Positions 25,979-34,497 of a DNA stretch of 64,000 bases are shown here, one piece after another. The notes below the pieces were generated by a model, which saw nothing but the letters and a program-made list of their open reading frames with translations, was not told the origin of the DNA and made no database searches. Each line of letters starts with the position of its first letter. The stretch's first letter is position 1. Both the position numbers and the translations under genes were made by a program. The stretch comes from Bradyrhizobium yuanmingense (GTDB lineage: Bacteria > Pseudomonadota > Alphaproteobacteria > Rhizobiales > Xanthobacteraceae). The DNA lies in contig NZ_FMAE01000003.1 of the NCBI RefSeq assembly GCF_900094575.1, forward strand, positions 741,253-805,252, written 5' to 3'.

Positions 25979-26608
25979 ATGGAAGGCGTCACGATCGTCG
26001 ATCATCCGCTGGTGCAGCACAAGCTGACGCTGGTGCGGGACAAGTCCATCTCGACCAAGTCGTTCCGCGAGCTGATCAAGGAGATCGGCATGCTGCTGTG
26101 CTACGAGGTGACGCGCGACCTGCCGCTCACCGACACCGTGATCGAGACGCCGCTGGCGACGATGCATTCGGCCAAGATCGCCGGCAAGAAGCTGGTATTC
26201 GTGCCGATGCTGCGCGCCGGCACCACCTTCGTCGACGGCATGATGGATCTGGTGCCGACCGCGCGCGTCGCCCATATCGGGCTCTACCGCGAGCCGCACA
26301 GCTTTGCCGCGGTGGAGTACTTCTTCAAATCGCCCTCCGACCTCAGCGAGCGCCTCGCCATCGTGGTGACGCCGGTGGTCGCCACCGCCAACACCGCCGT
26401 CGCCGCCATCGACCGGCTGAAGGAGCGCGGCGCCAGGGACATCCGCCTCGCCTGCCTGATCGCCGCACCGGAAGGGCTCGAACGGCTGCGCGGATTGCAC
26501 CCGGACGTGCCGATCTGGACGGCGGCGGTGGATGAAGGGCTCGACGACAACGGGTTCATCCTGCCGGGCCTCGGCGATGCCGGCGACCGCGCCTACGGAA
26601 CGCGGTAA
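25979..26608 (+). CDS. upp: uracil phosphoribosyltransferase (URC-associated)
   Basis: 209 residues of a type I uracil phosphoribosyltransferase, making UMP from uracil and PRPP; in the URC pathway (fungal URC6) this is the entry step. Family blocks are [31 protein letters not shown] and the uracil-site end [16 protein letters not shown]. The PRPP loop, normally DPMLATGGS, reads TPVVATANT (131-139): the loop acid is replaced by Thr. A preceding repeat separates it from DUF1688, but the order URC1, DUF1688, upp argues for one locus. A housekeeping upp may exist elsewhere. Confidence 0.9.
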   Translation: MEGVTIVDHPLVQHKLTLVRDKSISTKSFRELIKEIGMLLCYEVTRDLPLTDTVIETPLATMHSAKIAGKKLVFVPMLRAGTTFVDGMMDLVPTARVAHIGLYREPHSFAAVEYFFKSPSDLSERLAIVVTPVVATANTAVAAIDRLKERGARDIRLACLIAAPEGLERLRGLHPDVPIWTAAVDEGLDDNGFILPGLGDAGDRAYGTR

Positions 26609-26676
26609 GTGCTGGGCGCGTTTTAGGAACAGCTTCCACCGCGCGAGGTTCTCCTGCTTTGCGATGGAGAGCAACG

Positions 26677-26889
26677 ATGACCTATCAGAATGAGGACCGC
26701 AGGGCCGACAGAGCGCGCCGCAACAGCCCGGTGGGCTGGGCAGTCGGCGCGATCTTCGTGATCGCCGTGGTCGCGGCCGTCTTCTTCTACAATGGTCGCG
26801 AGTTCGGTCCCCAGACCACGACCTCGAACCCGAACACGGCGCCGAACGTCACCACCGGATCGAATCCACCGGCTGCGCCGGCGAAGTGA
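26677..26889 (+). CDS. small single-span membrane protein (70 aa), unknown
   Basis: The start at 26677 follows GGAGAG; the frame is open back to 26659 but that adds only six residues. The product has a basic N-terminus (MTYQNEDRRADRARRNSPVG), one membrane helix (WAVGAIFVIAVVAAVFFYNG) and a Thr/Asn/Pro tail likely in the periplasm (TSNPNTAPNVTTGSNPPAAP). Conserved in bradyrhizobia as far as I recall; no function known. It lies between upp and the convergent M48 peptidase gene. Confidence 0.7.
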   Translation: MTYQNEDRRADRARRNSPVGWAVGAIFVIAVVAAVFFYNGREFGPQTTTSNPNTAPNVTTGSNPPAAPAK

Positions 26890-26907
26890 TGCGCCAGGAG
26901 CGGGCCG

Positions 26908-28017
26908 TCACACCTTCCCGCTGCCGCAAATGCCCTTCAGTGCCTGCCACTCCTTGTCGGTCAGCAGCGGCGGGCCGCTGGCGGGCCGGTCCTCCTTCGT
27001 CATGCGCGCGAGGCGGTCCTCGGTCAGCGGATGGCTGGCGAGGATATTCGTCAGGCCGGAGCCGCCCTCTTTGCCGGTGATGCGGAACATCAGCTGGGCC
27101 GCGGGCTTCGGCGACCGGCCGAGCGCATGCATGATCTCGATCGCGAAAGTGTCGGCGCCGGTCTCGGCTTCGCGCGAATAGGACGCTTCGACCAGGCTGC
27201 GCGAGGCGAAGATCACGGCCGAGGAGCCGGTGATGTCGCCGAACAAGAGGCCGATCAGGAACGAGGTGCCGCCGTTGTAGATCAGGCCGCGCATGTTGTC
27301 GTAATGCTTGAGATGGCCGAGCTCGTGGGCGAGGATGCCGGCGAGCTCGTCGGGACTTTCGGCCTTGTCGAGCAGGCCCTTCAGCACGAACACCTTGCCG
27401 CCGGGCAGCGCGAAGGCATTCGGTATCGAGCTCGGCAGCACGCCGGCCGTCATTGAGTCGTCGAGGCCGGCCGCATCGCGCAGGCGGTTGACGAGCTTCG
27501 TGAACGCGGCCTTGCCCGCGGGGTCTTCGCACACGCCGCGGCCGAAGATGGTTTTCATCTGCACTTCGGCGGCGTCGCCGATGCGCCGTTCCACGGGCTT
27601 CGGCACCAGCGGCGCGAGCCGGTCGGCGGCGAGCGGCACGCCGAACAGGACGACGCAGACGATGGAGACGGCGGCGGCAACCGACCAGCCCACGATTTTC
27701 GCGACGCCGCTGCGCGTCGTCCGGTGCTCGTCGAGGCGCGTGCAGCGCGCGGCTACGTCCGCGGCGAGCACGGCATCGCGGATCTCCAGCCGCGCCAGAG
27801 GCGGTGCAGACGTCGCAGCCAGGCGCAGGATTCCGGGGGGACTGTCGGCGCGGCGAACGTCGGCATAGGCCCAGCGAACAGGCGTTGCGCCGTCCTCGGC
27901 GATCTCGAGCGCATCACTGAGCGTCAGCGTCACCTGCCGTCTGCGGCTCGACACGCCGTCGAAGAAGATGGTCGGACTCTCCGACTGCGCCGGGGTCTCG
28001 GCAAACACGTCACTCAC
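26908..28017 (-). CDS. M48 family zinc metallopeptidase, membrane-anchored
   Basis: 369 residues. The zinc site HELGH is at 231-235 (GILAHELGHLKHYDNMRG) and the third ligand Glu is in YSREAETGAD. A membrane span lies near 105-130 (VGWSVAAAVSIVCVVLFG) and the first 100 residues form an unassigned cytosolic domain. ASHPLTEDRLARM is the usual C-terminal M48 motif. It would degrade misfolded envelope proteins. Its start is 3 bases after the stop of the DUF898 gene, so the two are cotranscribed and the peptidase may act with that membrane protein. Confidence 0.9.
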   Translation of the reverse strand: MSDVFAETPAQSESPTIFFDGVSSRRRQVTLTLSDALEIAEDGATPVRWAYADVRRADSPPGILRLAATSAPPLARLEIRDAVLAADVAARCTRLDEHRTTRSGVAKIVGWSVAAAVSIVCVVLFGVPLAADRLAPLVPKPVERRIGDAAEVQMKTIFGRGVCEDPAGKAAFTKLVNRLRDAAGLDDSMTAGVLPSSIPNAFALPGGKVFVLKGLLDKAESPDELAGILAHELGHLKHYDNMRGLIYNGGTSFLIGLLFGDITGSSAVIFASRSLVEASYSREAETGADTFAIEIMHALGRSPKPAAQLMFRITGKEGGSGLTNILASHPLTEDRLARMTKEDRPASGPPLLTDKEWQALKGICGSGKV

Positions 28018-28020
28018 AGC

Positions 28021-29175
28021 TCAGAATCCCGCGACATCGAGCCCGTCGGCAAAGCCTTCGCCGAGCGCGCCGGCAAGCTGACCGCTGCCGCGCACGTCCG
28101 CCGCGGCCCAGATGTTGTGCACCTCGACGGTCTCCAGCACCTTGGCCCAAAGATCGCGTTGAAGATAGACCCGCATGACGATGTTGATGGCAAGAGCGAG
28201 CGCGAAATAGCCGATCACCATCATCGCCACCATCGGGATGCTCTTCGTCGCATTGTCGCCGGCGAAGATCTCCTCGGCGGAAACGCCTGTGAGCGAGACG
28301 ACCAGGAAGGCGCTGCCGCCCATATAGGCTGCGAACGCGACCGTGAGCAGCATCCACCAGCCGATCACTTTCCAATACAGGCCGTAGAAGGCATCATGAG
28401 GCAATTCCGAGGACAGGCTGACGCCACCGATGCGGATGCCATCGAGCCACCAGCGCCATTCGCGCGCCTTGAACTCGGCATAGAAGAACGGTGCGAGCGG
28501 GAAGATGATCAGCGCGATCGGGCTGAGCAGCCAGAGCCACCAGCCGCGCTTGAAGAAGGTCCAGCCGTCGGCGTCGAAATCGCCGCGGAGATCGCCGTAA
28601 TGGGTGTGCCGCATCTTGTAGCGTTCGAGCGCCGCCGCGCGCCAGGGCAGCGCGAGACCGAGCGTCAGGAGCACCAGCAAGCCCCATAGCATGGCGCGAA
28701 ACGCGTAAGCCCAGCCGGAGCCGTCCATCCAGAAGCGGACGCCGCGCCAGACCGTGCGGGTCAGGCGGTAGCGCCGCGCGCGAAAAATCGCGAACTGGCC
28801 GAAGGCGTAGAAGGCGATGAATAGCGGCGTCGAGGCAAAGGCCTGCCAGCGCTCGAACTCGATGCCAATGAGAAAATAGGCGAGATAGATCGGCACCAGG
28901 ATCGCGAGCGCGAACAGGAAGCCGACCAGGAGCTCCTTGGCCCGTCCGGTGTATTCGGCCGCATCGCCATCGATCGCGGTGTGCGTCCACAGATGACGGC
29001 GGATGTCGGTGACGAGCCAGAACCGGTAGAAGCCGAAGGTCACGAGCTCGAGCATGGCACCCTTGGTGACCATTTTGCGGAACTCGGAGCGGCTGCCGGA
29101 GAAATCGACCCGCGTCGCCGGCAGCGGCGGGGGCAAGGGTTCGGACCCGATCGGGGTCCATTGCATGTCGTTCAC
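28021..29175 (-). CDS. DUF898 (YjgN-like) integral membrane protein
   Basis: About 384 residues with six or more membrane spans. It contains the repeated DUF898 pattern (FGFYRFWLVTDIRRHLWTHT, VWRGVRFWMDGSGWAYAFRA, PWRAAALERYKMRHTHYGDL). The GTG at 29175 is chosen because GAGG lies 8 bases upstream; TTG at 29211 and ATG at 29166 are alternatives. YjgN proteins have no settled function. It is the first gene of a pair with an M48 peptidase, a pairing seen in other proteobacteria, hinting at membrane-protein quality control. Confidence 0.85.
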   Translation of the reverse strand: MNDMQWTPIGSEPLPPPLPATRVDFSGSRSEFRKMVTKGAMLELVTFGFYRFWLVTDIRRHLWTHTAIDGDAAEYTGRAKELLVGFLFALAILVPIYLAYFLIGIEFERWQAFASTPLFIAFYAFGQFAIFRARRYRLTRTVWRGVRFWMDGSGWAYAFRAMLWGLLVLLTLGLALPWRAAALERYKMRHTHYGDLRGDFDADGWTFFKRGWWLWLLSPIALIIFPLAPFFYAEFKAREWRWWLDGIRIGGVSLSSELPHDAFYGLYWKVIGWWMLLTVAFAAYMGGSAFLVVSLTGVSAEEIFAGDNATKSIPMVAMMVIGYFALALAINIVMRVYLQRDLWAKVLETVEVHNIWAAADVRGSGQLAGALGEGFADGLDVAGF

Positions 29176-29475
29176 GGCGGCAACCTCGGGATGCGGATCT
29201 GTTCCGGCCAAACTATAGATCAGAGATTAGTCGATCCCCAAGATGAGCGGGTTCGATTTAGCTCGATTCCAGCGGGTTTCTCGCACGATTCTCTGTCGTT
29301 CGGCGTGCGGGAGGTCACGTTCTCGTGGCGCCGTGACGATCGTGCAACGCGCTCGTGAAGGCTGGATGAGGCAAAACTCTCCCTTGCCCCGGCGCAGACA
29401 ACCGGCTGTAATTGCAAATCAAATACCGCAGCGCAGAATTCAACGACGCGCGGTTCATATTCAGGGAGAACGGTC
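29176..29475. other. 300-base intergenic region, no gene seen
   Basis: Divergent region between the DUF898 gene and the first P450. I see no open frame of note, no palindromic repeat of the local families and no tRNA. It must hold promoters in both directions; I cannot point to convincing -35/-10 pairs. The P450 ribosome site gggagaa is at its end. Confidence 0.5.
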
Positions 29476-30741
29476 ATGCATGGGACCATCGAAAGCGCGG
29501 CCAAGCTCGACGCCTTGCGCGAGCGCGCGATGTCGCTGCCGCTGGAGCAGTTCGATCCCGGCGACCCCGAATTGTTCAGGACCGATACGTTCTGGCCCTA
29601 TTTCGACCGGCTGCGCCGCGAGGATCCCGTGCATTACTGCAAGGACTCGATGTTCGGGCCGTACTGGTCGGTGACGCGCTACAATGACATCATGGAGATC
29701 GAGACCAACCATGCGGTGTTCTCCTCGGCCTCCGCGCTCGGCGGCATCACCATCCGCGACATCGATCCGGATCTACGCCGTGAGAGCTTCATTTCGATGG
29801 ACCCGCCGCGCCATGCCGCCCAGCGCAAGACCGTGGCGCCGATGTTCACGCCGACGCATCTGGACAATCTCGCCATCAACATCCGCAAGCGCTCGGCCGA
29901 GTGCCTGGACAACCTTCCCCGCGGCGAGGTGTTCGACTGGGTCGACCGCGTCTCGATCGAGCTCACCACGCAGATGCTTGCGGTGCTGTTCGATTTCCCC
30001 TGGGAGGATCGCCGCAAGCTGACGCGCTGGTCCGACGTCGCCACCACGATTCCCGGGCCTGACGGCCTGGTCGCGACCGAGGACGAGCGGCAGGCCGAGC
30101 TGACGGAATGTGCGGCCTATTTCTCGATGCTGTGGAAGCAGCGCATCGAACAGCCGCCGAAGAGCGACCTATTGTCGATGATGGCGCATGGCACTGCTAC
30201 GCGCGACATGGATGCGAAGAACTTCCTCGGCAATCTTATCCTCCTGATCGTCGGCGGCAACGACACCACGCGCAACACCATGTCGGGCTCGCTTCTCGCG
30301 CTGAGCCAGCATCCGGAGCAATATCGCAAGCTGCGCGAGAACCCTGACCTGCTCGACAGTTTCGTGCCGGAGGTGATCCGCTGGCAGACGCCGCTCGCGC
30401 ATATGCGCCGCACGGCGCTGTCCGACTTCGAGTTCCGCGGCAAGCAGATCAAGAAGGGTGACAAGGTCGTGATGTGGTACGTCTCGGGCAACCGCGATGA
30501 GGAGGCGATCGACAGGCCCTACGAGTTCATCATTGATCGCGCCCGCCCGCGCACGCACCTGTCCTTCGGCTTCGGCATCCATCGCTGCGTCGGCCTGCGG
30601 CTCGCCGAGCTCCAGCTCAAGATTATTTGGGAGGAAATTCTCAAGCGGTTCGACCATATTGATGTGGTCGGCGAACCCACTCGGGTCTATTCGAGTTTTG
30701 TAAAGGGTATCGAAACGCTGCCGGTGAAGATTGCTGCGTGA
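29476..30741 (+). CDS. cytochrome P450, CYP153-like, copy 1
   Basis: 421 residues, soluble. Haem ligand C371 in FGFGIHRCVGLRLAEL; I-helix oxygen motif GGNDTTRN (260-267); ExxR E299/R302. The stretches RWQTPLAHMRR and VVMWYVSGNRDEEAIDRP and the end VYSSFVKGIETLPVKI resemble CYP153 medium-chain alkane terminal hydroxylases. It would need a ferredoxin and reductase, and neither is adjacent. GGGAGAA precedes the start. The next gene is a close paralogue 24 bases on, so this is a tandem duplication in one transcript. Alkane, fatty-acid or terpenoid hydroxylation are all possible. Confidence 0.88.
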   Translation: MHGTIESAAKLDALRERAMSLPLEQFDPGDPELFRTDTFWPYFDRLRREDPVHYCKDSMFGPYWSVTRYNDIMEIETNHAVFSSASALGGITIRDIDPDLRRESFISMDPPRHAAQRKTVAPMFTPTHLDNLAINIRKRSAECLDNLPRGEVFDWVDRVSIELTTQMLAVLFDFPWEDRRKLTRWSDVATTIPGPDGLVATEDERQAELTECAAYFSMLWKQRIEQPPKSDLLSMMAHGTATRDMDAKNFLGNLILLIVGGNDTTRNTMSGSLLALSQHPEQYRKLRENPDLLDSFVPEVIRWQTPLAHMRRTALSDFEFRGKQIKKGDKVVMWYVSGNRDEEAIDRPYEFIIDRARPRTHLSFGFGIHRCVGLRLAELQLKIIWEEILKRFDHIDVVGEPTRVYSSFVKGIETLPVKIAA

Positions 30742-30765
30742 GTCGAACGCAACGGAGCCACGATC

Positions 30766-32040
30766 ATGAACATCCAAGCGCCGGTTAAAGTGGACAAGGC
30801 CGAACGCATGCGGAAGGCGCGCGAGGAGGCCTATGCGACGCCGTTGTCGCAATTCCACCCCGGCGCGCCCCGGCTGTTCCAGGACGACACGCTGTGGCCC
30901 TGGTTCGAGCGGCTGCGTAAGGAAGAGCCGGTGCATTACTGCACCAATGCGCCGATCGAGCCGTATTGGTCGGTGGTGAAGTACAACGACATCATGCATG
31001 TCGACACCAATCACGGCATCTTCTCCTCGGATTCCAAGCTCGGCGGCATCTCGATCCGCGACGTGCCGGAAGGCTACGACTATCCGAGCTTCATCGCGAT
31101 GGACCAGCCCCGGCATTCGGCGCAGCGCAAGACGGTGTCGCCGATGTTCACGCCGACACACCTGGACGAGCTGGCAAAGCTGATCCGCCAGCGCTCGCAG
31201 ACCGTGCTGGACAATCTGCCGCGCAACGAGACGTTCAACTTCGTCGAGCGCGTCTCCATCGAGCTGACCACGCAGATGCTGGCGACCCTGTTCGACTTCC
31301 CCTGGGAGGAGCGGCGCAAGTTGACGCGCTGGTCCGACGTTTCCACCGCGCTGCCCAAGAGCGGCATCGTCGCCAGCGCTGAAGAGCGCCGCCGCGAGAT
31401 GGACGAGTGCTACGCCTACATGTCCAAGCTCTGGAACGAGCGTGTCAACTCCGCGCCGCGCAACGACCTGTTGTCGCTGATGGCCCACAACGAGGCCACG
31501 CGCCACATGGACCCCGACAACCTCATGGGCAACATCATCCTGCTCATCGTCGGCGGCAACGACACCACGCGCAACACCATGACCGGCTCGGTGCTGGCGC
31601 TGAACGAGAACCCGGAGCAATACGACAAGCTGCGCGCCAATCCGGAGCTGATCGATTCCATGGTGCCGGAGGTGATCCGCTGGCAGACGCCGCTGGCGCA
31701 TATGCGTCGCACCGCGCTTGCCGATACCGAGATCGGCGGCAAGCACATCAGGAAGGGCGACCGGGTCGTGATGTGGTACGTCTCCGGCAATCGCGACGAG
31801 GAGATGTTCGACAAGCCGAACGAGTTCATCATCGACCGCCCCCGCCCGCGCACGCACCTCTCCTTCGGCTTCGGCATCCACCGCTGCGTCGGCATGCGCC
31901 TCGCCGAGCTGCAGCTCAAGATCGTCTGGGAGGAGATGCTGAAGCGCTTCGACCGCATCGAGGTGGTCGGCGAGCCCAAGCGGATCTATTCGAGCTTCAT
32001 CAAGGGATATGAGACGCTGCCGGTGCGGATTCCGGGCTGA
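30766..32040 (+). CDS. cytochrome P450, CYP153-like, copy 2
   Basis: 424 residues, paralogue of the preceding P450 and clearly alignable along the whole length, with different N-terminal residues (MNIQAPVKVDKAERMRKARE). Haem ligand C374, I-helix GGNDTTRN, ExxR at E302/R305, end KRIYSSFIKGYETLPVRI. Differences in the substrate-recognition regions (for example DVPEGYDYPSF against DIDPDLRRESF) suggest distinct specificity. GGAG lies before the ATG. No redox partner is encoded nearby. Confidence 0.88.
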   Translation: MNIQAPVKVDKAERMRKAREEAYATPLSQFHPGAPRLFQDDTLWPWFERLRKEEPVHYCTNAPIEPYWSVVKYNDIMHVDTNHGIFSSDSKLGGISIRDVPEGYDYPSFIAMDQPRHSAQRKTVSPMFTPTHLDELAKLIRQRSQTVLDNLPRNETFNFVERVSIELTTQMLATLFDFPWEERRKLTRWSDVSTALPKSGIVASAEERRREMDECYAYMSKLWNERVNSAPRNDLLSLMAHNEATRHMDPDNLMGNIILLIVGGNDTTRNTMTGSVLALNENPEQYDKLRANPELIDSMVPEVIRWQTPLAHMRRTALADTEIGGKHIRKGDRVVMWYVSGNRDEEMFDKPNEFIIDRPRPRTHLSFGFGIHRCVGMRLAELQLKIVWEEMLKRFDRIEVVGEPKRIYSSFIKGYETLPVRIPG

Positions 32041-32052
32041 GCTCTCTCCTAC

Positions 32053-32139
32053 CGTCATTGCGAGGAGCGAAGCGACGAAGCAATCCAGACTGTCACCGCG
32101 GAGGGATTTCTGGATTGCTTCGCTGCGCTCGCAATGACG
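32053..32139. repeat. palindromic repeat, cgtcattgcgag family, copy 3
   Basis: Full-length copy 12 bases after the second P450: cgtcattgcgaggagcgaag, gaagcaatccag, ccgcggag, ctggattgcttc and cgctcgcaatgacg. It can form a long hairpin that could end the P450 message. The 130 bases to the next gene hold nothing else recognised. Confidence 0.88.
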
Positions 32140-32270
32140 GGGTCCTGGACACACCTGCTCGTCACGCCCGCACCGGCAGGCACGGCACTCCCCAGCTATA
32201 AAATTCCGGCATGACAGCTCGCGCCAGATGCGAAGGCACGACCGCGCGCGGCTGTTCTACCACATGCCAT

Positions 32271-33191
32271 CTAATTCAGCTTGATGTCCCACACGCCGTC
32301 CTTGCGGCAGGCGGCGACCTCCTCGCGCAGCAGCGCGGTGATGGCGAGCGAGGCCGTCGAGGCCGGGCGGTCGATTGGAGAGGCAAAAATGAGCTCGCGC
32401 GTCATCGGCTTGGATACCGGTGCGGTTTCCAGCCGCCCGTCCGCGACCTCGCCGTGGACAGAGGACGGCGGCAGCAGCGCGAAGCCGAGGCCCTCCTCGA
32501 CCAGGCTCGTCAGCACGCGGAAGGAGTCCGCTTCCAGCTGGACGTCGAGCTTGATCTTGCGCTGGGCCGCAGCGTGCTCGATCAGCGCCCGAAGGCCGTG
32601 GGAATGAGAGGGCAGCACCAGCCGTTGCCGCAGCAGCCAGCCGATGTCGACGCTCTTCTTGCGCGCCAAGCCGCAGCCGCGCGGACCGACCGCGACGATG
32701 TTGTCGCGCCCCAGGCTCTGCACGTTGAGATGCAGGTCGGCCGAGCGGCCGTAGAGGATGGCGAGATCCATCTCGCCGCGATGCAGCCATTCGACCAGAT
32801 GCCCGCTGTAGCTCTCGACGATGCGCAGCGAGATGCCGGGAAATTTTTCGACACAGCGCCGTGCAAAGCGCGCCGACAGCACGCAGCTCACGGTCGGAAC
32901 CAGGCCGAGCACGACCTGGCCGGACGGCGGCCCCTTGGCCGACTGGATGTCGTCGCGGATCTGGTCGATCTGCCGCACGATGCCGGAGGTGCGTGCGAGC
33001 AGCAGGCGGCCGGCCTCGGTCAGCACCATGCCGCGGCCGTTGCGCGTGAAGAGTTCGGTGCGCAGCTCGTGTTCCAGGAGCTTGATCTGCCTGGAGAGCG
33101 CCGGCTGCGCCACGCGCAAGGTGTCGGAGGCCTTGGACAGGCTGCCGAGCTCCGCCACGCAACTGAAGGTCCTGAGCTGCCGGAAATCCAT
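32271..33191 (-). CDS. LysR family transcriptional regulator
   Basis: 306 residues from the ATG at 33191 (MDFRQLRTFSCVAELGSLSK). The helix-turn-helix is at about 1-60 (LRVAQPALSRQIKLLEHELR) and the ligand-binding domain at about 90-300. The open frame upstream to 33239 would run through the operator region. It diverges from an acyl-CoA dehydrogenase operon, and a CTAT-N11-ATAG dyad lies between. The local enzymes suggest an organic acid or acyl-CoA inducer. In Pseudomonas and Yersinia, LysR proteins control the similar itaconate (rip) operons. Confidence 0.9.
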   Translation of the reverse strand: MDFRQLRTFSCVAELGSLSKASDTLRVAQPALSRQIKLLEHELRTELFTRNGRGMVLTEAGRLLLARTSGIVRQIDQIRDDIQSAKGPPSGQVVLGLVPTVSCVLSARFARRCVEKFPGISLRIVESYSGHLVEWLHRGEMDLAILYGRSADLHLNVQSLGRDNIVAVGPRGCGLARKKSVDIGWLLRQRLVLPSHSHGLRALIEHAAAQRKIKLDVQLEADSFRVLTSLVEEGLGFALLPPSSVHGEVADGRLETAPVSKPMTRELIFASPIDRPASTASLAITALLREEVAACRKDGVWDIKLN

Positions 33192-33222
33192 GCTTGCCAA
33201 TCCTGGAAGGCTACTCCATACG

Positions 33223-33241
33223 CTATAACAAATGAGCATAG
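33223..33241. promoter_or_regulatory. LysR-type operator dyad CTAT-N11-ATAG
   Basis: ctat, 11 bases, atag: a perfect 4+4 dyad with T-N11-A spacing, in the gap between the divergent LysR and acyl-CoA dehydrogenase genes, 32 bases upstream of the regulator start and 76 bases upstream of the dehydrogenase start. This is the normal place for an autorepressing LysR site. Confidence 0.6.
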
Positions 33242-33317
33242 GGGGCGGGCATTGTTTTCACAACGCCCGTGGGTTGGCCGGCGTTATCTTTAACTGCCGC
33301 TGAGAATTGGAAACGCC

Positions 33318-34487
33318 ATGAGTCAAGAACACCACGCCGAAGATTACGCCGACATCCGCGAGGCCGTAGCCAAGCTCTGCGCGCAGTTCCCCGGCGAATA
33401 TTGGCGCAAGCTAGACCGCGAGATGGCCTACCCCAAGGCGTTCGTCGATGCGCTGACCGAGGCCGGCTATCTCTCGGTGCTGATCCCCGAGGAATATGGC
33501 GGCGCGGGCCTGAAGCTGTCGGCGGCCGCGGCGATCCTGGAAGAGATCCAGCGCGCGGGCTGCAACGGCGGCGGCTGCCATGCCCAGATGTACACGATGG
33601 GCACGGTGCTCAGGCACGGCAATGCCGAGCAGAAGGCAAAATACCTGCCGAAAATCGCGAGCGGCGAGTTGCGCCTGCAGGCGTTCGGCGTCACCGAGCC
33701 GACCAGCGGCACCGACACCTCCTCGCTGAAGACGTTCGCGCGCAAGGACGGCAACGACAGCTACATCGTCAACGGCCAGAAGATCTGGACCAGCCGCGCC
33801 GAGCATTCCGATCTGATGGTGCTGCTGGCGCGCACCACCCCGAAGGACCAGGTCAAGAAGCGCACCGACGGCCTGTCGGTGTTCATCGTCGACATGCGCG
33901 AGGCCAAGAACAACGGCCTCGAGATCCGCCCGATCCGCACCATGATGAACCACGCCACCACCGAAGTGTTCTTCACCGACATGAGGGTGCCGGCGGAGAA
34001 CCTGATCGGCGAGGAAGGCAAGGGCTTTCGCTACATCCTCTCCGGCATGAATGCCGAGCGCATCCTGATCGCGGCCGAATGCGTCGGCGACGCAAAGTGG
34101 TTCATCGCGAAGGCGACGAACTACGCCAAGGAGCGCGCCGTGTTCGGCCGGCCGATCGGCCAGAATCAAGGCATCCAGTTTCCGATCGCCAAGGCCTACG
34201 CCTCGATGCGCGCGGCCGAACTGATGGTGAAGGAAGCCACGCGCAAATACGAGGCCGGGCTCGATTGCGGCGCGGAGGCCAACATGGCCAAGATGCTGGC
34301 GGCGGATGCGTCCTGGGAAGCGGCGAATGCCTGCATCCAGACCCATGGCGGGTTCGGCTTTGCCGAGGAATACGACGTCGAGCGCAAGTTCCGCGAGACG
34401 CGGCTCTACCAGGTGGCGCCGATCTCGACCAACCTCGTGCTGTCCTTCGTCGCCGAGCACGTGCTCGGCATGCCGCGCTCGTACTGA
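33318..34487 (+). CDS. acyl-CoA dehydrogenase family protein
   Basis: 389 residues. Flavin and substrate motifs are QAFGVTEPTSGTDTSSLKTF and KIWTSRAEHSDLMVLLART; the C-terminus has RAVFGRPIGQNQGIQFPIAK and IQTHGGFGFAEEYDVERKFR. The active-site Glu is expected around residue 366-370, in GGFGFAEEYDV. It is the first gene of a dehydrogenase / CoA-transferase / hydratase operon diverging from a LysR gene. The same gene types occur in the itaconate-use loci of Pseudomonas and Yersinia, so a branched or methylene-dicarboxyl-CoA substrate is plausible but unproven. Confidence 0.9.
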   Translation: MSQEHHAEDYADIREAVAKLCAQFPGEYWRKLDREMAYPKAFVDALTEAGYLSVLIPEEYGGAGLKLSAAAAILEEIQRAGCNGGGCHAQMYTMGTVLRHGNAEQKAKYLPKIASGELRLQAFGVTEPTSGTDTSSLKTFARKDGNDSYIVNGQKIWTSRAEHSDLMVLLARTTPKDQVKKRTDGLSVFIVDMREAKNNGLEIRPIRTMMNHATTEVFFTDMRVPAENLIGEEGKGFRYILSGMNAERILIAAECVGDAKWFIAKATNYAKERAVFGRPIGQNQGIQFPIAKAYASMRAAELMVKEATRKYEAGLDCGAEANMAKMLAADASWEAANACIQTHGGFGFAEEYDVERKFRETRLYQVAPISTNLVLSFVAEHVLGMPRSY

Positions 34488-34497
34488 GGTTGCGGCC

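Noticed and set aside
30169..32154. 661-codon open frame on the minus strand opposite the P450 genes
   Set aside because: Antisense shadow; no signal, domain or ribosome site, and both P450 genes are complete.
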